A stretch of DNA of 64,000 nucleotides from Bacillota bacterium. Lineage in GTDB: Bacteria > Bacillota > Clostridia > Christensenellales > SZUA-584. Position numbers and translations under genes: made by a program. This document shows positions 34,945-43,949 of the stretch, one piece after another (positions within the stretch are counted from its first letter, which is position 1; each line of letters starts with the position of its first letter). The notes below the pieces were generated by a model, which saw only the letters and a program-made list of their open reading frames with translations, was not told the DNA's origin and did not search any database. Location of the stretch: NCBI GenBank assembly GCA_023459495.1, contig JAEWTL010000077.1:124001-188000 (forward strand), in the 5' to 3' direction.

Positions 34945-35825
34945 TTCCAATCCTCCGGTATCTGAATGGCACAGCGGTGCATCTGCGCACCCCTGATGCC
35001 CGTCTGCACCATGAACAGGCCGCCCGATGCGGGATATTGAGCGAGTTGTCCCTCCCCCATCTCCAGCCGTGACGTTGTAATATACAATGTGGTCATGTCC
35101 TTGCCGCCGAAGCATACGGATGACACGTTGGGGGCCGGAACCATGACCTCGTGCAGTACGTTGCCCGTGGATGGGTCGAAGCAGACTGCCTTGAAACCGC
35201 CCCACAAAGCCACCCATACGTTTCCAGACGCGTCCATGCACATGCCGTCGGGCAGGCAGCCCGCAGCTTCAAATACCGTCCGCCGGTTGGATACCGCACC
35301 GGTTTCTGCGTCATGATTAAATGCATATACCCTGCCGAATATCGTATCCGTATAGTACATGATACCGTTGCGCCATACGATGCCGTTGGAGATACCCACG
35401 CCCGCCAGAGCCGCCTCCACGCTGCCATCCAGATTCACCCGGTACAGCACGCCCGCGTCCTGCTGTCCGGCTGTACCCATGGAACCGATGTACAGCCTCC
35501 CCGCGGGATCGCATTTGCCGTCGTTGAAGCGCATATCCGCGCTGGCATGACTGACTGTCGTTATCGTATGAAAGGCGGTGCAGGACTCGTTCGCATAGAC
35601 CACGGAGTCGGGCGTTGCGAATACGAAGCCTCCGTCCACATGCGGCACCACCGTCATGGGCAAAAACGGCAGGCTGTCTGCACGGCCATCGCCGTCCGGT
35701 TCTGTAATATGAAGCTTTGCACCCATGCAGTCCAGCCAGTACAGCACGATTCTCCGGGCGTCCCACCAGCTGCCCTCGCCATGCAGGGCCTTGGCATCCG
35801 CCAGCAGCTTTGCCTGAAAAATCAT
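34941..35825 (-). CDS. SMP-30/gluconolactonase family protein
   Basis: 294 residues, a six-bladed propeller. Typical segments are LHGEGSWWDAR, RFNDGKCDPAGRLYIGSM, SNGIVW, PDGMCMDASGNVWVAL and the C-terminal half with MTTLYITTSR. Members hydrolyse sugar lactones using a divalent metal. It overlaps both neighbours by four bases, so a dehydrogenase-lactonase sequence on an unphosphorylated sugar is likely. Confidence 0.88.
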   Translation of the reverse strand: MIFQAKLLADAKALHGEGSWWDARRIVLYWLDCMGAKLHITEPDGDGRADSLPFLPMTVVPHVDGGFVFATPDSVVYANESCTAFHTITTVSHASADMRFNDGKCDPAGRLYIGSMGTAGQQDAGVLYRVNLDGSVEAALAGVGISNGIVWRNGIMYYTDTIFGRVYAFNHDAETGAVSNRRTVFEAAGCLPDGMCMDASGNVWVALWGGFKAVCFDPSTGNVLHEVMVPAPNVSSVCFGGKDMTTLYITTSRLEMGEGQLAQYPASGGLFMVQTGIRGAQMHRCAIQIPEDWK

Positions 35826-36637
35826 CGCTGCCCGCCTTCCAGGCTTTCCGATTCAAAACCCGGGCGGCTCACCAACTGGCTCGTCATTCCGCCGTCCAGC
35901 AGGATGTTCGCGCCGCAGAAGTAGCGTGACTCGTCACCCGCGAGGAACAGTGCGGCATAGGCTACCTCCTCCGCCGTACCCACACGGCCCGCGGGGATGT
36001 TGGCGTTCCAGTAGTCGATGCACGCCTGCTGGTCGGGCGCGGCCTCCATGATGTCATCCCATATCTGCGTGGCGATGAGACCCGGTGACAGCGCGTTGAC
36101 GCGGATGCCGCGCGATGCGAACTCCACCGCGAGTGACTTGGTCATGCCGACCACGCCCCACTTGGCTGCGTCATAAGGCGCGGCCCCCTCCATGCCGGCC
36201 AGCGTGTGCACTGAGGTGATGTTGACCACCGAGCCGCCGCCCACCTTGAGCATCTCATGGATCGCATACTGCGTGCACAGGAACGTGCCGCGCAGGTCGG
36301 TATTCATCACGCGGTCCCAGTCGTCAGTTCCAATCTCCAAAAACGGCTTGACGAAGTTGACGCCCGCATTGTTGACGAGCACGTCCAGCCGCCCGTATTC
36401 CACGATGGTCTTGTGGAACAGACGCTTTACGGACTCCTCATTCGATATGTCGCATAAGACGAATATGGCGTCGCCGCCCTCGGCGATGATTTCATCCGCT
36501 ACGGGCTTACCGTTGCTTTCGCGGCGGCTCGCGCACACCACCTTGCCGCCTTCACGCGCGAACAGCTTTGCGATCTCCTTACCGATACCGGCTCCGGCGC
36601 CGGTAACGATGCACACCTTATCCTTCAGTCTCTGCAT
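35822..36637 (-). CDS. Short-chain dehydrogenase/reductase
   Basis: 271 residues. The cofactor loop is GAGAGIGKEIA, followed by NNAGVN; the catalytic residues are S in NITSVHT and Y/K in YDAAKWG. It is of the classical SDR type, often a sugar or glucose 1-dehydrogenase. In front of a lactonase gene it probably forms the lactone. The substrate is unknown. Confidence 0.88.
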   Translation of the reverse strand: MQRLKDKVCIVTGAGAGIGKEIAKLFAREGGKVVCASRRESNGKPVADEIIAEGGDAIFVLCDISNEESVKRLFHKTIVEYGRLDVLVNNAGVNFVKPFLEIGTDDWDRVMNTDLRGTFLCTQYAIHEMLKVGGGSVVNITSVHTLAGMEGAAPYDAAKWGVVGMTKSLAVEFASRGIRVNALSPGLIATQIWDDIMEAAPDQQACIDYWNANIPAGRVGTAEEVAYAALFLAGDESRYFCGANILLDGGMTSQLVSRPGFESESLEGGQR

Positions 36638-36667
36638 GTCTGTGGCCGCCTTTCTTCAATATCGTTA

Positions 36668-37681
36668 TTACACCGCCGCCTTGTCGAGGCGCTTTTTGGC
36701 GATGTCCATGCGCACCATGGTCTCGCGCTTGGTCTTCAGTATGGTATCCAGCACTACCGTGGCGACGAGGATTACGCCTGTCAGCACGTTCTGCCAATAC
36801 ACATCCACGCCGAACATGTTAAGCGCGCTCGTAATCATCGAAAGCAGCAATGCGCCCAAGAATGCGCCCAGCACCGTACCTTCACCGCCGGAAAGGCTCG
36901 CACCGCCGATAACGCAGGCAGTAATGACCTGCATTTCCATGCCCTGCCCGATGGACGAGGACGCGGAGCCAAAGCGAGAAGCCAGCGTCACGCCCGCCAG
37001 CGCCGCAAGGGCACTGACGATTACGAAGTTGACCATCTTGACGCGGTTGGCCTTGATGCCCGTCATGACCGCCGCTTTCTCGTTACCGCCCACGAAGTAG
37101 CTCTGGCGGAAGAAGCGGTGCCGCCGCAGCAGGATATCAAAGATGATGACCGCGATGATACACACAATTATTGGGTATTGAATACCAAGGACCGTCCCCT
37201 GTCCGAAGTTCAGAAACGACTGGGGCAGTCCCGTGACGCCCACGCCCTGAGACAGCAGCTGTGTGACGCCGCGAAAGGCGTTCATCGTGCCCAGCGTAAC
37301 GATGAACGGGCTGATGTTCCACCGCGTGACCACAAAGCCGTTGATGAGGCCGCCCGCGACGCCCACCAGCAGGCCGATCAAAAACGCGACAGGCACCGGT
37401 ATGCCGGAGCCGCCGTGGAACAGCTGGCAGGTGACCACGCCCGCCAGCGCCGCCATAGACCCCACCGAAAGGTCCATGCAGCCCGACGCGAGCAGCACCG
37501 TCATGCCGCACCCGATGAGCGCTGTGGACGAGAGTGCAAGCATGATGACGAGTATGTTCGCTCCGCTCAGATACTTGGCCTTGAACAGAAATACCACGAG
37601 AGCGAATACGATGATCATCGCTGTGAGCACGCTCTCCCTGAATGCAAATACTTTTCTGATTGAAAACTTCCCGTTTTTCAT
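36668..37681 (-). CDS. Ribose-type ABC transporter permease (RbsC family)
   Basis: About 337 residues, about nine helices. It has SGCMDLSVGSMAALAG, GLINGFVVTRWNISPFIVTLG and CVIGGASLSGGEG, all typical of sugar permeases of the RbsC/BPD_transp_2 family. AAGGAGG precedes the ATG at 37681; a longer frame to 37765 lies inside the ATPase gene. It forms a homodimeric channel with the ATPase just upstream. Confidence 0.92.
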   Translation of the reverse strand: MKNGKFSIRKVFAFRESVLTAMIIVFALVVFLFKAKYLSGANILVIMLALSSTALIGCGMTVLLASGCMDLSVGSMAALAGVVTCQLFHGGSGIPVPVAFLIGLLVGVAGGLINGFVVTRWNISPFIVTLGTMNAFRGVTQLLSQGVGVTGLPQSFLNFGQGTVLGIQYPIIVCIIAVIIFDILLRRHRFFRQSYFVGGNEKAAVMTGIKANRVKMVNFVIVSALAALAGVTLASRFGSASSSIGQGMEMQVITACVIGGASLSGGEGTVLGAFLGALLLSMITSALNMFGVDVYWQNVLTGVILVATVVLDTILKTKRETMVRMDIAKKRLDKAAV

Positions 37682-37695
37682 AAACGCTGTCCTCC

Positions 37696-39198
37696 TTATG
37701 CTTTGTGCCCGGTCGCGTAGGAGATCAGTATCTCCTCGGTCATCGCCTTGTTCTCCATGGAACACACCACCCGGCCGTCCTTCAATATCAGGATACTGTC
37801 GCTGATGCTGAGCACCTCGAGCAGGTCCGAAGAGATCACGATGATGCCGATCCCGGTGTCCGCAAGCGCACGCAGTATCGTATAGATTTCGGCCTTGGCT
37901 CCCACGTCCACGCCCTTGGTGGGTTCATCCACAATCAGCAGCCGGGGTTCAATGCCCAGCCACATGGAGAGCAGCACCTTTTGTTGGTTGCCGCCCGAAA
38001 GGTTGCGCAGCAGCTGCTTCTCGCCGGGGGTGGCAACATTGAATTTCTCGATGCACATCTTCGCGAACTCGCTCATCTGCTTCTCATTGAGAAAGCCGAT
38101 TTTGTTCTGGAAGCTTTTAAGCTGCGTGACCGTGCAGTTGTCTTTAATCGAATTGGAGAGAAAAAGCCCGTCCAGCTTGCGGTTCTCGGACGCATAGGCG
38201 ATACCGTGCCGCTTGGCGTCGGCCACATCGCGAATATGCACCTTTTTGCCCTCCAGCCATACCTCGCCTCCCACCGCTTTGTCGAGGCCGAATATGCATT
38301 TGGCCACTTCGCTACGCCCCGCGCCAATGAGGCCGGACATTCCGACGATCTCTCCCGCACACACCTTGAATGAGACGTCACGGAAATAGTAGCGGTGCGT
38401 CAGCTTTTTGACTTCCAGTATGGTACGCCCGTAGTCGATACTGCGGCTGCGGTCGATATGCTCGTACTTTACCTGTCGGCCCACCATCAGGCCAACCAAC
38501 CTGCCCTCGTCCACCTCGGCCACGTCCAGCGTGTCGATCACCTTGCCGTCGCGCAGAACCGTCACCCGGTCCGCCACCTCGAACAGCTCGGACAGGTGGT
38601 GCGATATATAAATGATGGAGATGCCGTGCTTTTTCAACTCCCGGATGTTGTTGAACAGCTGTACCGTTTCCGTCTGTGTCAGCGAAGACGTGGGCTCGTC
38701 AAGAATCAGCACCTTGGGATCGTGCGATACCGCCTTCATGATCTCCACCATCTGCTGTTTGGCAATGGTCAGGTGCTTCACCGGCATCGCGGGATCGATG
38801 TCCTCGTGAAATATATCGATGATCTGCTGTGCGTGTGCATAGAGCTCTTTTTTCCTCAAAAAACCCGCTCTCGTGGGCTGCCGGTTCGGAAAGATGTTCT
38901 CCGCTACCGTCAGCTCGGACGTCAGCGACAGCTCCTGAAACACAATCCCGATGCCCAGATGCAGCGCGTGCATGGGGTCGTGGATCTTGATGGGCTGCCC
39001 ATCCAGCAGGATCTGGCCCGCGTCCGCCTTATAGACGCCATTCAGTATTTGCATCAGCGTCGATTTCCCCGCACCGTTTTCGCCCACCAGCGCGTGCACC
39101 TCTCCCCTGCGCAGCGTAAAGCTGACGTTGTCGAGTGCGCGCACCCCGGGGAACTGCTTGGTGATACCCTGTGTTTCCAGTATCACATTTTCCGTCAT
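37696..39198 (-). CDS. Ribose-type ABC transporter ATPase (RbsA family)
   Basis: 500 residues with two fused ATPase domains. The N-terminal one has GENGAGKST and LDEPTSSLT. The C-terminal one has the degenerate loop GLIGAGRSE, LSGGNQQKV and VDEPTKGVD. It powers uptake through the RbsC-like permease. GGGGGAGGT precedes the ATG. Confidence 0.94.
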   Translation of the reverse strand: MTENVILETQGITKQFPGVRALDNVSFTLRRGEVHALVGENGAGKSTLMQILNGVYKADAGQILLDGQPIKIHDPMHALHLGIGIVFQELSLTSELTVAENIFPNRQPTRAGFLRKKELYAHAQQIIDIFHEDIDPAMPVKHLTIAKQQMVEIMKAVSHDPKVLILDEPTSSLTQTETVQLFNNIRELKKHGISIIYISHHLSELFEVADRVTVLRDGKVIDTLDVAEVDEGRLVGLMVGRQVKYEHIDRSRSIDYGRTILEVKKLTHRYYFRDVSFKVCAGEIVGMSGLIGAGRSEVAKCIFGLDKAVGGEVWLEGKKVHIRDVADAKRHGIAYASENRKLDGLFLSNSIKDNCTVTQLKSFQNKIGFLNEKQMSEFAKMCIEKFNVATPGEKQLLRNLSGGNQQKVLLSMWLGIEPRLLIVDEPTKGVDVGAKAEIYTILRALADTGIGIIVISSDLLEVLSISDSILILKDGRVVCSMENKAMTEEILISYATGHKA

Positions 39199-39274
39199 GC
39201 TGTACCTCCCCCTGAAATCATTGCTGAGGGCTGCACGTGAGTACAGTCCCTCAGTTTATGATAATCCTGTCTAC

Positions 39275-39420
39275 GAGGGCGCCGCCCTCGCGCTCCCGTC
39301 CAAGGGACCAGTCCCTTGGAAATCCCACTATCCGCGAAACGCCCTGTACAGGGCGTTTCGCCCGATGGGATTCTTAAGGGGCAATGCCCCTTAAGCGGTG
39401 GTTTGGAGGCAGAGCCTCCA
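39275..39420. repeat. Cluster of five palindromic hairpins between binding-protein and ATPase genes
   Basis: Consecutive inverted repeats are GAGGGC/GCCCTC (39275-39289), CCAAGGGAC/GTCCCTTGG (39300-39319), AAACGCCCTG/CAGGGCGTTT (39337-39358), TTAAGGGGC/GCCCCTTAA (39374-39394) and TGGAGGC/GCCTCCA (39404-39420). AATCCCA/TGGGATT encloses the third. Such clusters are typical of dispersed palindromic repeats. Here it may raise the mRNA level of the binding protein above that of the ABC genes. Confidence 0.8.
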
Positions 39421-39455
39421 TAATATCCTGTGAGGCCTCCTGCCTGTGCTTTGCG

Positions 39456-40460
39456 TCAGCCGGAGCTGCGCATAAAGTATTGCGCGTTGCTATTATCCAC
39501 CCAGACCACGCCGGTGTTGATGGACGCCGGAGCCGCCACCACGCCCGCAGCTGCGTTGTCGGTGGAAATTTCCACCTCAGCATGGTTCATCGTATAGAGA
39601 ATCTCCAGCGCGTACAGCGGCATCAGCGCGGTGTTCTGCACGAGCGTGCCGTAGATGTTGCCGTCTACGATGCCCTGCAGCACAGACTGATCCCTGTCCA
39701 TCGCAACGATCTTGATCTGACCCGCTTTGCCTGCTTCGGCAACAGCTGTGGCAGTGGAAGCGCCGCCCGTGGCGTCCGTGCAGCCAATGCCTGCGAGATC
39801 CGGGTACTCTTGCAGGATCGCGGAAACGACCGCAGCGCCCGTGGTGGGATCAGCCTTGTCGTCACCGATCTGCACGAGCTCGATGTCGGGATACTGTTCC
39901 AGCGCAGCCGTATAGCCCGATAGGCGCGCCTGATGAAGCTCCGCGTCTACAACGGTCATGATCGCAACCTGGCCTTTGCCGCCGATGGCTTCCGCCAGCT
40001 TCGTGCCGCCGAGGAATCCTGCGTCATAGCTGCCCGTGCCTACGAAGGAAGTGCGGTTGGAGTCCGCAAGGTCGCCATCCACCAGCACCACGTGAATGCC
40101 CGCCTGCTCAGCCTTGTTGATGACTGCCGTCAGCGTAGCATCTGCGCCGAACGCGATGATGCCCGCGGGCTGTTCCGCAATCGCCTGTTCAAACGCGTCG
40201 ACCATGGCGGCATAATCGCCGTCCGCCGGGCCGGTGTATTTGGTCTGTACGCCCAGCATCTTGCCCGCAGCCTCGAGGCCGATCTTGTGGTCATAGAAAT
40301 ACTCCAGATCGCCGAAGCAGTAAACGCCGATGTAGAGCTCGTCCGAGGTATCCACCTTGGCCGTGTCCGCAGCAGCCGGTTTTTCCGCGCACCCCGCGAA
40401 CATTGCGACCAGCATTACCGCCGCGATAAGCACAACCGCCAGTGTTTTCAGTGTCTTCAT
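39456..40460 (-). CDS. Sugar-binding lipoprotein of the ABC importer (RbsB-like)
   Basis: About 334 residues. A lipoprotein signal ends in MFAGC, followed by a periplasmic-binding fold of the ribose type (IIAFGADATLTAVINKAEQA, VLVDGDLADSNRTSFVG, KIVAMDRDQSVLQGI). AGGAGG precedes the ATG at 40460. It is clearly paralogous to the binding protein at 43950-44945. It delivers the substrate to the RbsAC-like transporter; the sugar cannot be read from the sequence. Confidence 0.92.
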   Translation of the reverse strand: MKTLKTLAVVLIAAVMLVAMFAGCAEKPAAADTAKVDTSDELYIGVYCFGDLEYFYDHKIGLEAAGKMLGVQTKYTGPADGDYAAMVDAFEQAIAEQPAGIIAFGADATLTAVINKAEQAGIHVVLVDGDLADSNRTSFVGTGSYDAGFLGGTKLAEAIGGKGQVAIMTVVDAELHQARLSGYTAALEQYPDIELVQIGDDKADPTTGAAVVSAILQEYPDLAGIGCTDATGGASTATAVAEAGKAGQIKIVAMDRDQSVLQGIVDGNIYGTLVQNTALMPLYALEILYTMNHAEVEISTDNAAAGVVAAPASINTGVVWVDNSNAQYFMRSSG

Positions 40461-40632
40461 CGTTTTCCTCCTCATTATTTTTTGATCCAAATGGATCCAT
40501 GGCTTTGTTAACATTCTATCAGCGGCGGAAAAACGACAGAATGATCAGATCGGGTGCGATACCATAACAGAAATGCGCTGAAATTCAGCACTTTGTACAT
40601 AAAGGTTTTTCATCCGTTTTGTTAAATCAAAT

Positions 40633-40673
40633 CATAAAAAAATGCCGCAGCCTACTGTCATAACGCGGCATTT
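40633..40673 (-). terminator. Terminator after the response-regulator gene
   Basis: AAATGCCGC and GCGGCATTT form a 9-bp stem followed by seven T on the minus strand, between the two-component operon and the ABC operon. Confidence 0.85.
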
Positions 40674-40778
40674 GGGAAATACGGTTTCATTTCCGATGCA
40701 TTGAAGGGAAAAATCGTTATACTCTAAGCGCGTATAATCGCGCACGGGTAAAAATCGTTCATGCGGAAGACAAAATCG

Positions 40779-42194
40779 TTACTGTTGCGGAGTGTCCCGG
40801 TATTCGGAGATGGTCTGCCCGGTAATCTTCTTGAAGTTCTTGCTGAAATAATTATAGTTGTTATACCCTACGGTCCTGCACACCTCGTATGCCAGCCATC
40901 CGGGCGTACCCAGCAGCTTTCGGGCATTGTAGATGCGCACCATGTTGACATAGTCGATCAGACTGAGGCCGGTTTCAATTTTAAAGAGCCGGCTTAAATA
41001 GCTGGGGCTGTAGCCAAACTCCCTGGCGACCGTATCCAGCCCGAGGCCGCAGTCGGAATAATGGCTGTTGATGTAGCGCACGATCCGCTGAATCACTTCG
41101 CTGCAAGCGCCGGTATCGATGATATTTGTCTGCCGGTCGATGATGGACGCGACGCAGTCCAGCACCATCCGGTGGATAACGTCAAGGAAAGCAGCGTCGA
41201 GGATCCTTTTGTTCAGGCTTTCGCCCTCCGTTAGACCGGGCATCTCACTGCCGAATTTGAGCGTCATCAGGTCCACAAACGACACGTACATCAGCCTTAC
41301 CTGTATCTCCGTCATTTGCGCGTCCTTCTTCAGCCGGTTGTATAGGGCGGTCAGCTCATCGGTCAGCGATGCGGTGCATTTCTCCAGCAGCTGGGACGCA
41401 ATCTTCTGGCGCAGCTCCGTAATCTGGTCGGAGGCCGCGTCGGGCTTGGGCTGTACGTACCGGATGGTTTTGCCCGTACCTTCGAAGAACCGCCGCGCCA
41501 GTGCCGTTTCCGCCTGCACCCGCAGCTTGCGCGCATCGCGCAGCCTCCCCCGGTCGCTGATCCCCACCGAGAGACTCACTTCCGCGGCCTGCCGCATGCG
41601 TTTGACGAACATCGATTCAACTTCCGGTTCATACAGAAGGTACAACACCCCTTCCTGCTCGCACCAGGGCGCGCCCAGTGCCTTCACCTCCAAAGCCCAC
41701 GCGCTGTTCGGCGCATCGGGCACGCAGCAGATCACCACGCCGCTTTTAGGCTTGCCTTCCTCCGCCGGGGCCTCGCCCTTGAACAGCAGCGGGTAGATGC
41801 CGCCGTCCCGCCCGGCAACCTTTTGCTCGCAGGCAAAACGCAGCTTCTGCAGCACAGCCGCCATGGACTGTTCGTCGATCTCATGCTTGGCGATATAATC
41901 CTGCGCCCCAAACAGAAACGCCTTTTTCACATAGTCAAAATCCTGATAGGAGCTCAGCACCACGGATTTGATGTGCGGGTAATACGCCATGAGCCATTTT
42001 AGCAGCTCAATGCCGTCCACCTTGGGCATCCGGATGTCGACGAAGACCACATCGACCGGGTTGCTCTTGATGAACTCCTGGGCGGCCTGTCCATTGCTGA
42101 CCTCGCCCGCCAGCTCTACGTCCGCATAGCCCTCCAGCAGGCTGATAATGCCGCGGCGTACCAGCGGCTCGTCGTCAGCGATCAGTATCTTCAT
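40779..42194 (-). CDS. Response regulator with AraC-type DNA-binding domain (YesN family)
   Basis: 471 residues. The receiver domain has acidic D7/D8, phosphoacceptor D53 (VVFVDIRMPKVDG) and the AQDYIAKH segment. A middle region of about 250 residues has no clear domain. The C-terminal AraC helices include LDTVAREFGYSPSYLSRLFK and YNARKLLGTPGWLAYEVCRT. It probably activates the ABC-SDR-lactonase operon downstream. Its start overlaps the kinase gene by 20 bases. Confidence 0.92.
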   Translation of the reverse strand: MKILIADDEPLVRRGIISLLEGYADVELAGEVSNGQAAQEFIKSNPVDVVFVDIRMPKVDGIELLKWLMAYYPHIKSVVLSSYQDFDYVKKAFLFGAQDYIAKHEIDEQSMAAVLQKLRFACEQKVAGRDGGIYPLLFKGEAPAEEGKPKSGVVICCVPDAPNSAWALEVKALGAPWCEQEGVLYLLYEPEVESMFVKRMRQAAEVSLSVGISDRGRLRDARKLRVQAETALARRFFEGTGKTIRYVQPKPDAASDQITELRQKIASQLLEKCTASLTDELTALYNRLKKDAQMTEIQVRLMYVSFVDLMTLKFGSEMPGLTEGESLNKRILDAAFLDVIHRMVLDCVASIIDRQTNIIDTGACSEVIQRIVRYINSHYSDCGLGLDTVAREFGYSPSYLSRLFKIETGLSLIDYVNMVRIYNARKLLGTPGWLAYEVCRTVGYNNYNYFSKNFKKITGQTISEYRDTPQQ

Positions 42195-43947
42195 TAGGCA
42201 TATCCTCCGGTATCGCGGGAATCACCACGGTGACGCAGGTGCCCGCTCCCTTTTCGCTGTGGATGCTGATCCCATACTGGGCTCCAAAATAGCGCTTGAT
42301 GCGCTGGTTCACGTTATAGATACCGATGCTCGTAAAGCTGCTCTTGGCAATATTGTCAGCCAGTATGTTTTCGATCATGACGCGGCTCATGCCCGAACCG
42401 TTGTCCTGTATGGTGGATACGATGATATCCTGCTGCTTCTCGATGCGGATGGACAGGCGCGCGTCCTCCGCGTTCATGTCGAGGCCGTGGAATATTGCGT
42501 TCTCCACGATGGGCTGCAGGATGAATTTGAGCGTCTTGTAGTTCTCCACGCCTTCCTCCACCTCAAAACCCACCTTAAACTTGTCGTCGTAGCGCAACAG
42601 CTGCACGGTGATGTAGTCGCGCAGCTGGCCGATCTCATCCCGGATCGTCTGGTAGGGCTGGCCCATGCGGATGGAGGATTTGAGCAGGTTGATGAGCGCG
42701 CCCGTGACCTCCTCGATGCGCTTGCTGCCCTCCATGTGCGCCGTCCATTTGAGCGAGCTGAGCGTGTTGTAGATAAAGTGCGGGTTGATCTGCGCCTGCA
42801 GGATCTCCATCTCCTGCTCCTGCTGCTTCTTCATGTTGAGATTGATCTGGCGGATGAGGTCATTGATGGTGCTGACGAAGCTGTTGTATTCGTCCTTGAT
42901 GAGTCCGCGGGCGGGCGGGCCGGAGATCGCGTATTCCCTGCCCGGTTCGCCGTTCTTGACCTCGTCGATAATCTGCTCCATGCTCTTGATGGGCCGGGAG
43001 ATTACACGGGATATCGTGTAGGACAGAAATATCATCGCGGGCACCATCGCGGCTGCCAGTATGATCAGCATCGTGATAAAATCGTTGGTATCCTTCATGA
43101 GCTGCGCGGAATCCGTGAACGCCAGCACCCACCAGCCCGTTTCGATATTCTGCTGTGCGGATATCAGCACGTGTTTTCCCCCGACGGTCCTCTCCTCCAG
43201 CTCGTCCGAATAGTCGCCGCCAAGGGTCTTGAGTACGTCATCCACATTCCAGGGGAAGTCGCCTTTGCTGGCCAGTACGGTATCCCCCTTGGCCAGAACG
43301 AGTGAGGTGGCGTCCACATCGGAAGTGGAGAGTGCGCTGCCCAATACGGAAGACGCGAGGTTGAACTGCAGCACATAACGCTGCTCCCCCAGTTCCAGGC
43401 CTTCCACATATGAAACCATGTTCTCTGTTTTGTGCACGGACTGCAGGTCAACGTATTGCGTCAGTATGACCGGGCCCCGCCCCGCACGCGCGGTATGATA
43501 CCAGCTCTCGTTTTTTGGAGAGAAGTCCCGGTCGACCGCATCCTTGAAGTTTACGCAATAGGACTTGTCCGAAGGCAGATAAAGATACAGCGATACGATA
43601 TCCGGGTTCTGAATGATGATGTCGCTGAGCCGGTTGTATATCGCGTCGGTGTCCTTGTAATAATCGATGCCGTCCTCCAGCGTATCCACATTCGTCAGCC
43701 ACTGGCTGAAATCCTTATCGGCCTCCAGCGCAAGCACCGTGCCTTTAAGCTTGTCGAAGATGTCGCTGACACGCTGACTGGAAGTTGTCAGTCGTTCATC
43801 ATTGTATTGATACGCGTTCTTTTTAAGCACGAACGAAAAGTTGGTCAGGGAAACGTATCCGAAAATAATGACGGGCAGCACAAACACCACCAGGAATATC
43901 GCCAGCAGCTTGTATTGAAGACTGATCCTTTTGCGCGGCTTGTTCAT
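42175..43947 (-). CDS. Sensor histidine kinase (LytS/YesM family)
   Basis: 590 residues. TM1 is at about 11-31, an extracytoplasmic sensor domain at about 32-285, TM2 at about 288-310, then a HAMP domain, the His_kinase domain with H390 (AQINPHFIYNTLSS) and a HATPase domain (PIVENAIFHGLD, DNGSGMS). The gene before it encodes a sugar-binding lipoprotein, which may present ligand to the sensor domain. It phosphorylates the AraC-type regulator encoded next. Confidence 0.92.
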   Translation of the reverse strand: MNKPRKRISLQYKLLAIFLVVFVLPVIIFGYVSLTNFSFVLKKNAYQYNDERLTTSSQRVSDIFDKLKGTVLALEADKDFSQWLTNVDTLEDGIDYYKDTDAIYNRLSDIIIQNPDIVSLYLYLPSDKSYCVNFKDAVDRDFSPKNESWYHTARAGRGPVILTQYVDLQSVHKTENMVSYVEGLELGEQRYVLQFNLASSVLGSALSTSDVDATSLVLAKGDTVLASKGDFPWNVDDVLKTLGGDYSDELEERTVGGKHVLISAQQNIETGWWVLAFTDSAQLMKDTNDFITMLIILAAAMVPAMIFLSYTISRVISRPIKSMEQIIDEVKNGEPGREYAISGPPARGLIKDEYNSFVSTINDLIRQINLNMKKQQEQEMEILQAQINPHFIYNTLSSLKWTAHMEGSKRIEEVTGALINLLKSSIRMGQPYQTIRDEIGQLRDYITVQLLRYDDKFKVGFEVEEGVENYKTLKFILQPIVENAIFHGLDMNAEDARLSIRIEKQQDIIVSTIQDNGSGMSRVMIENILADNIAKSSFTSIGIYNVNQRIKRYFGAQYGISIHSEKGAGTCVTVVIPAIPEDMPNEDTDR

Positions 43948-43949
43948 CG

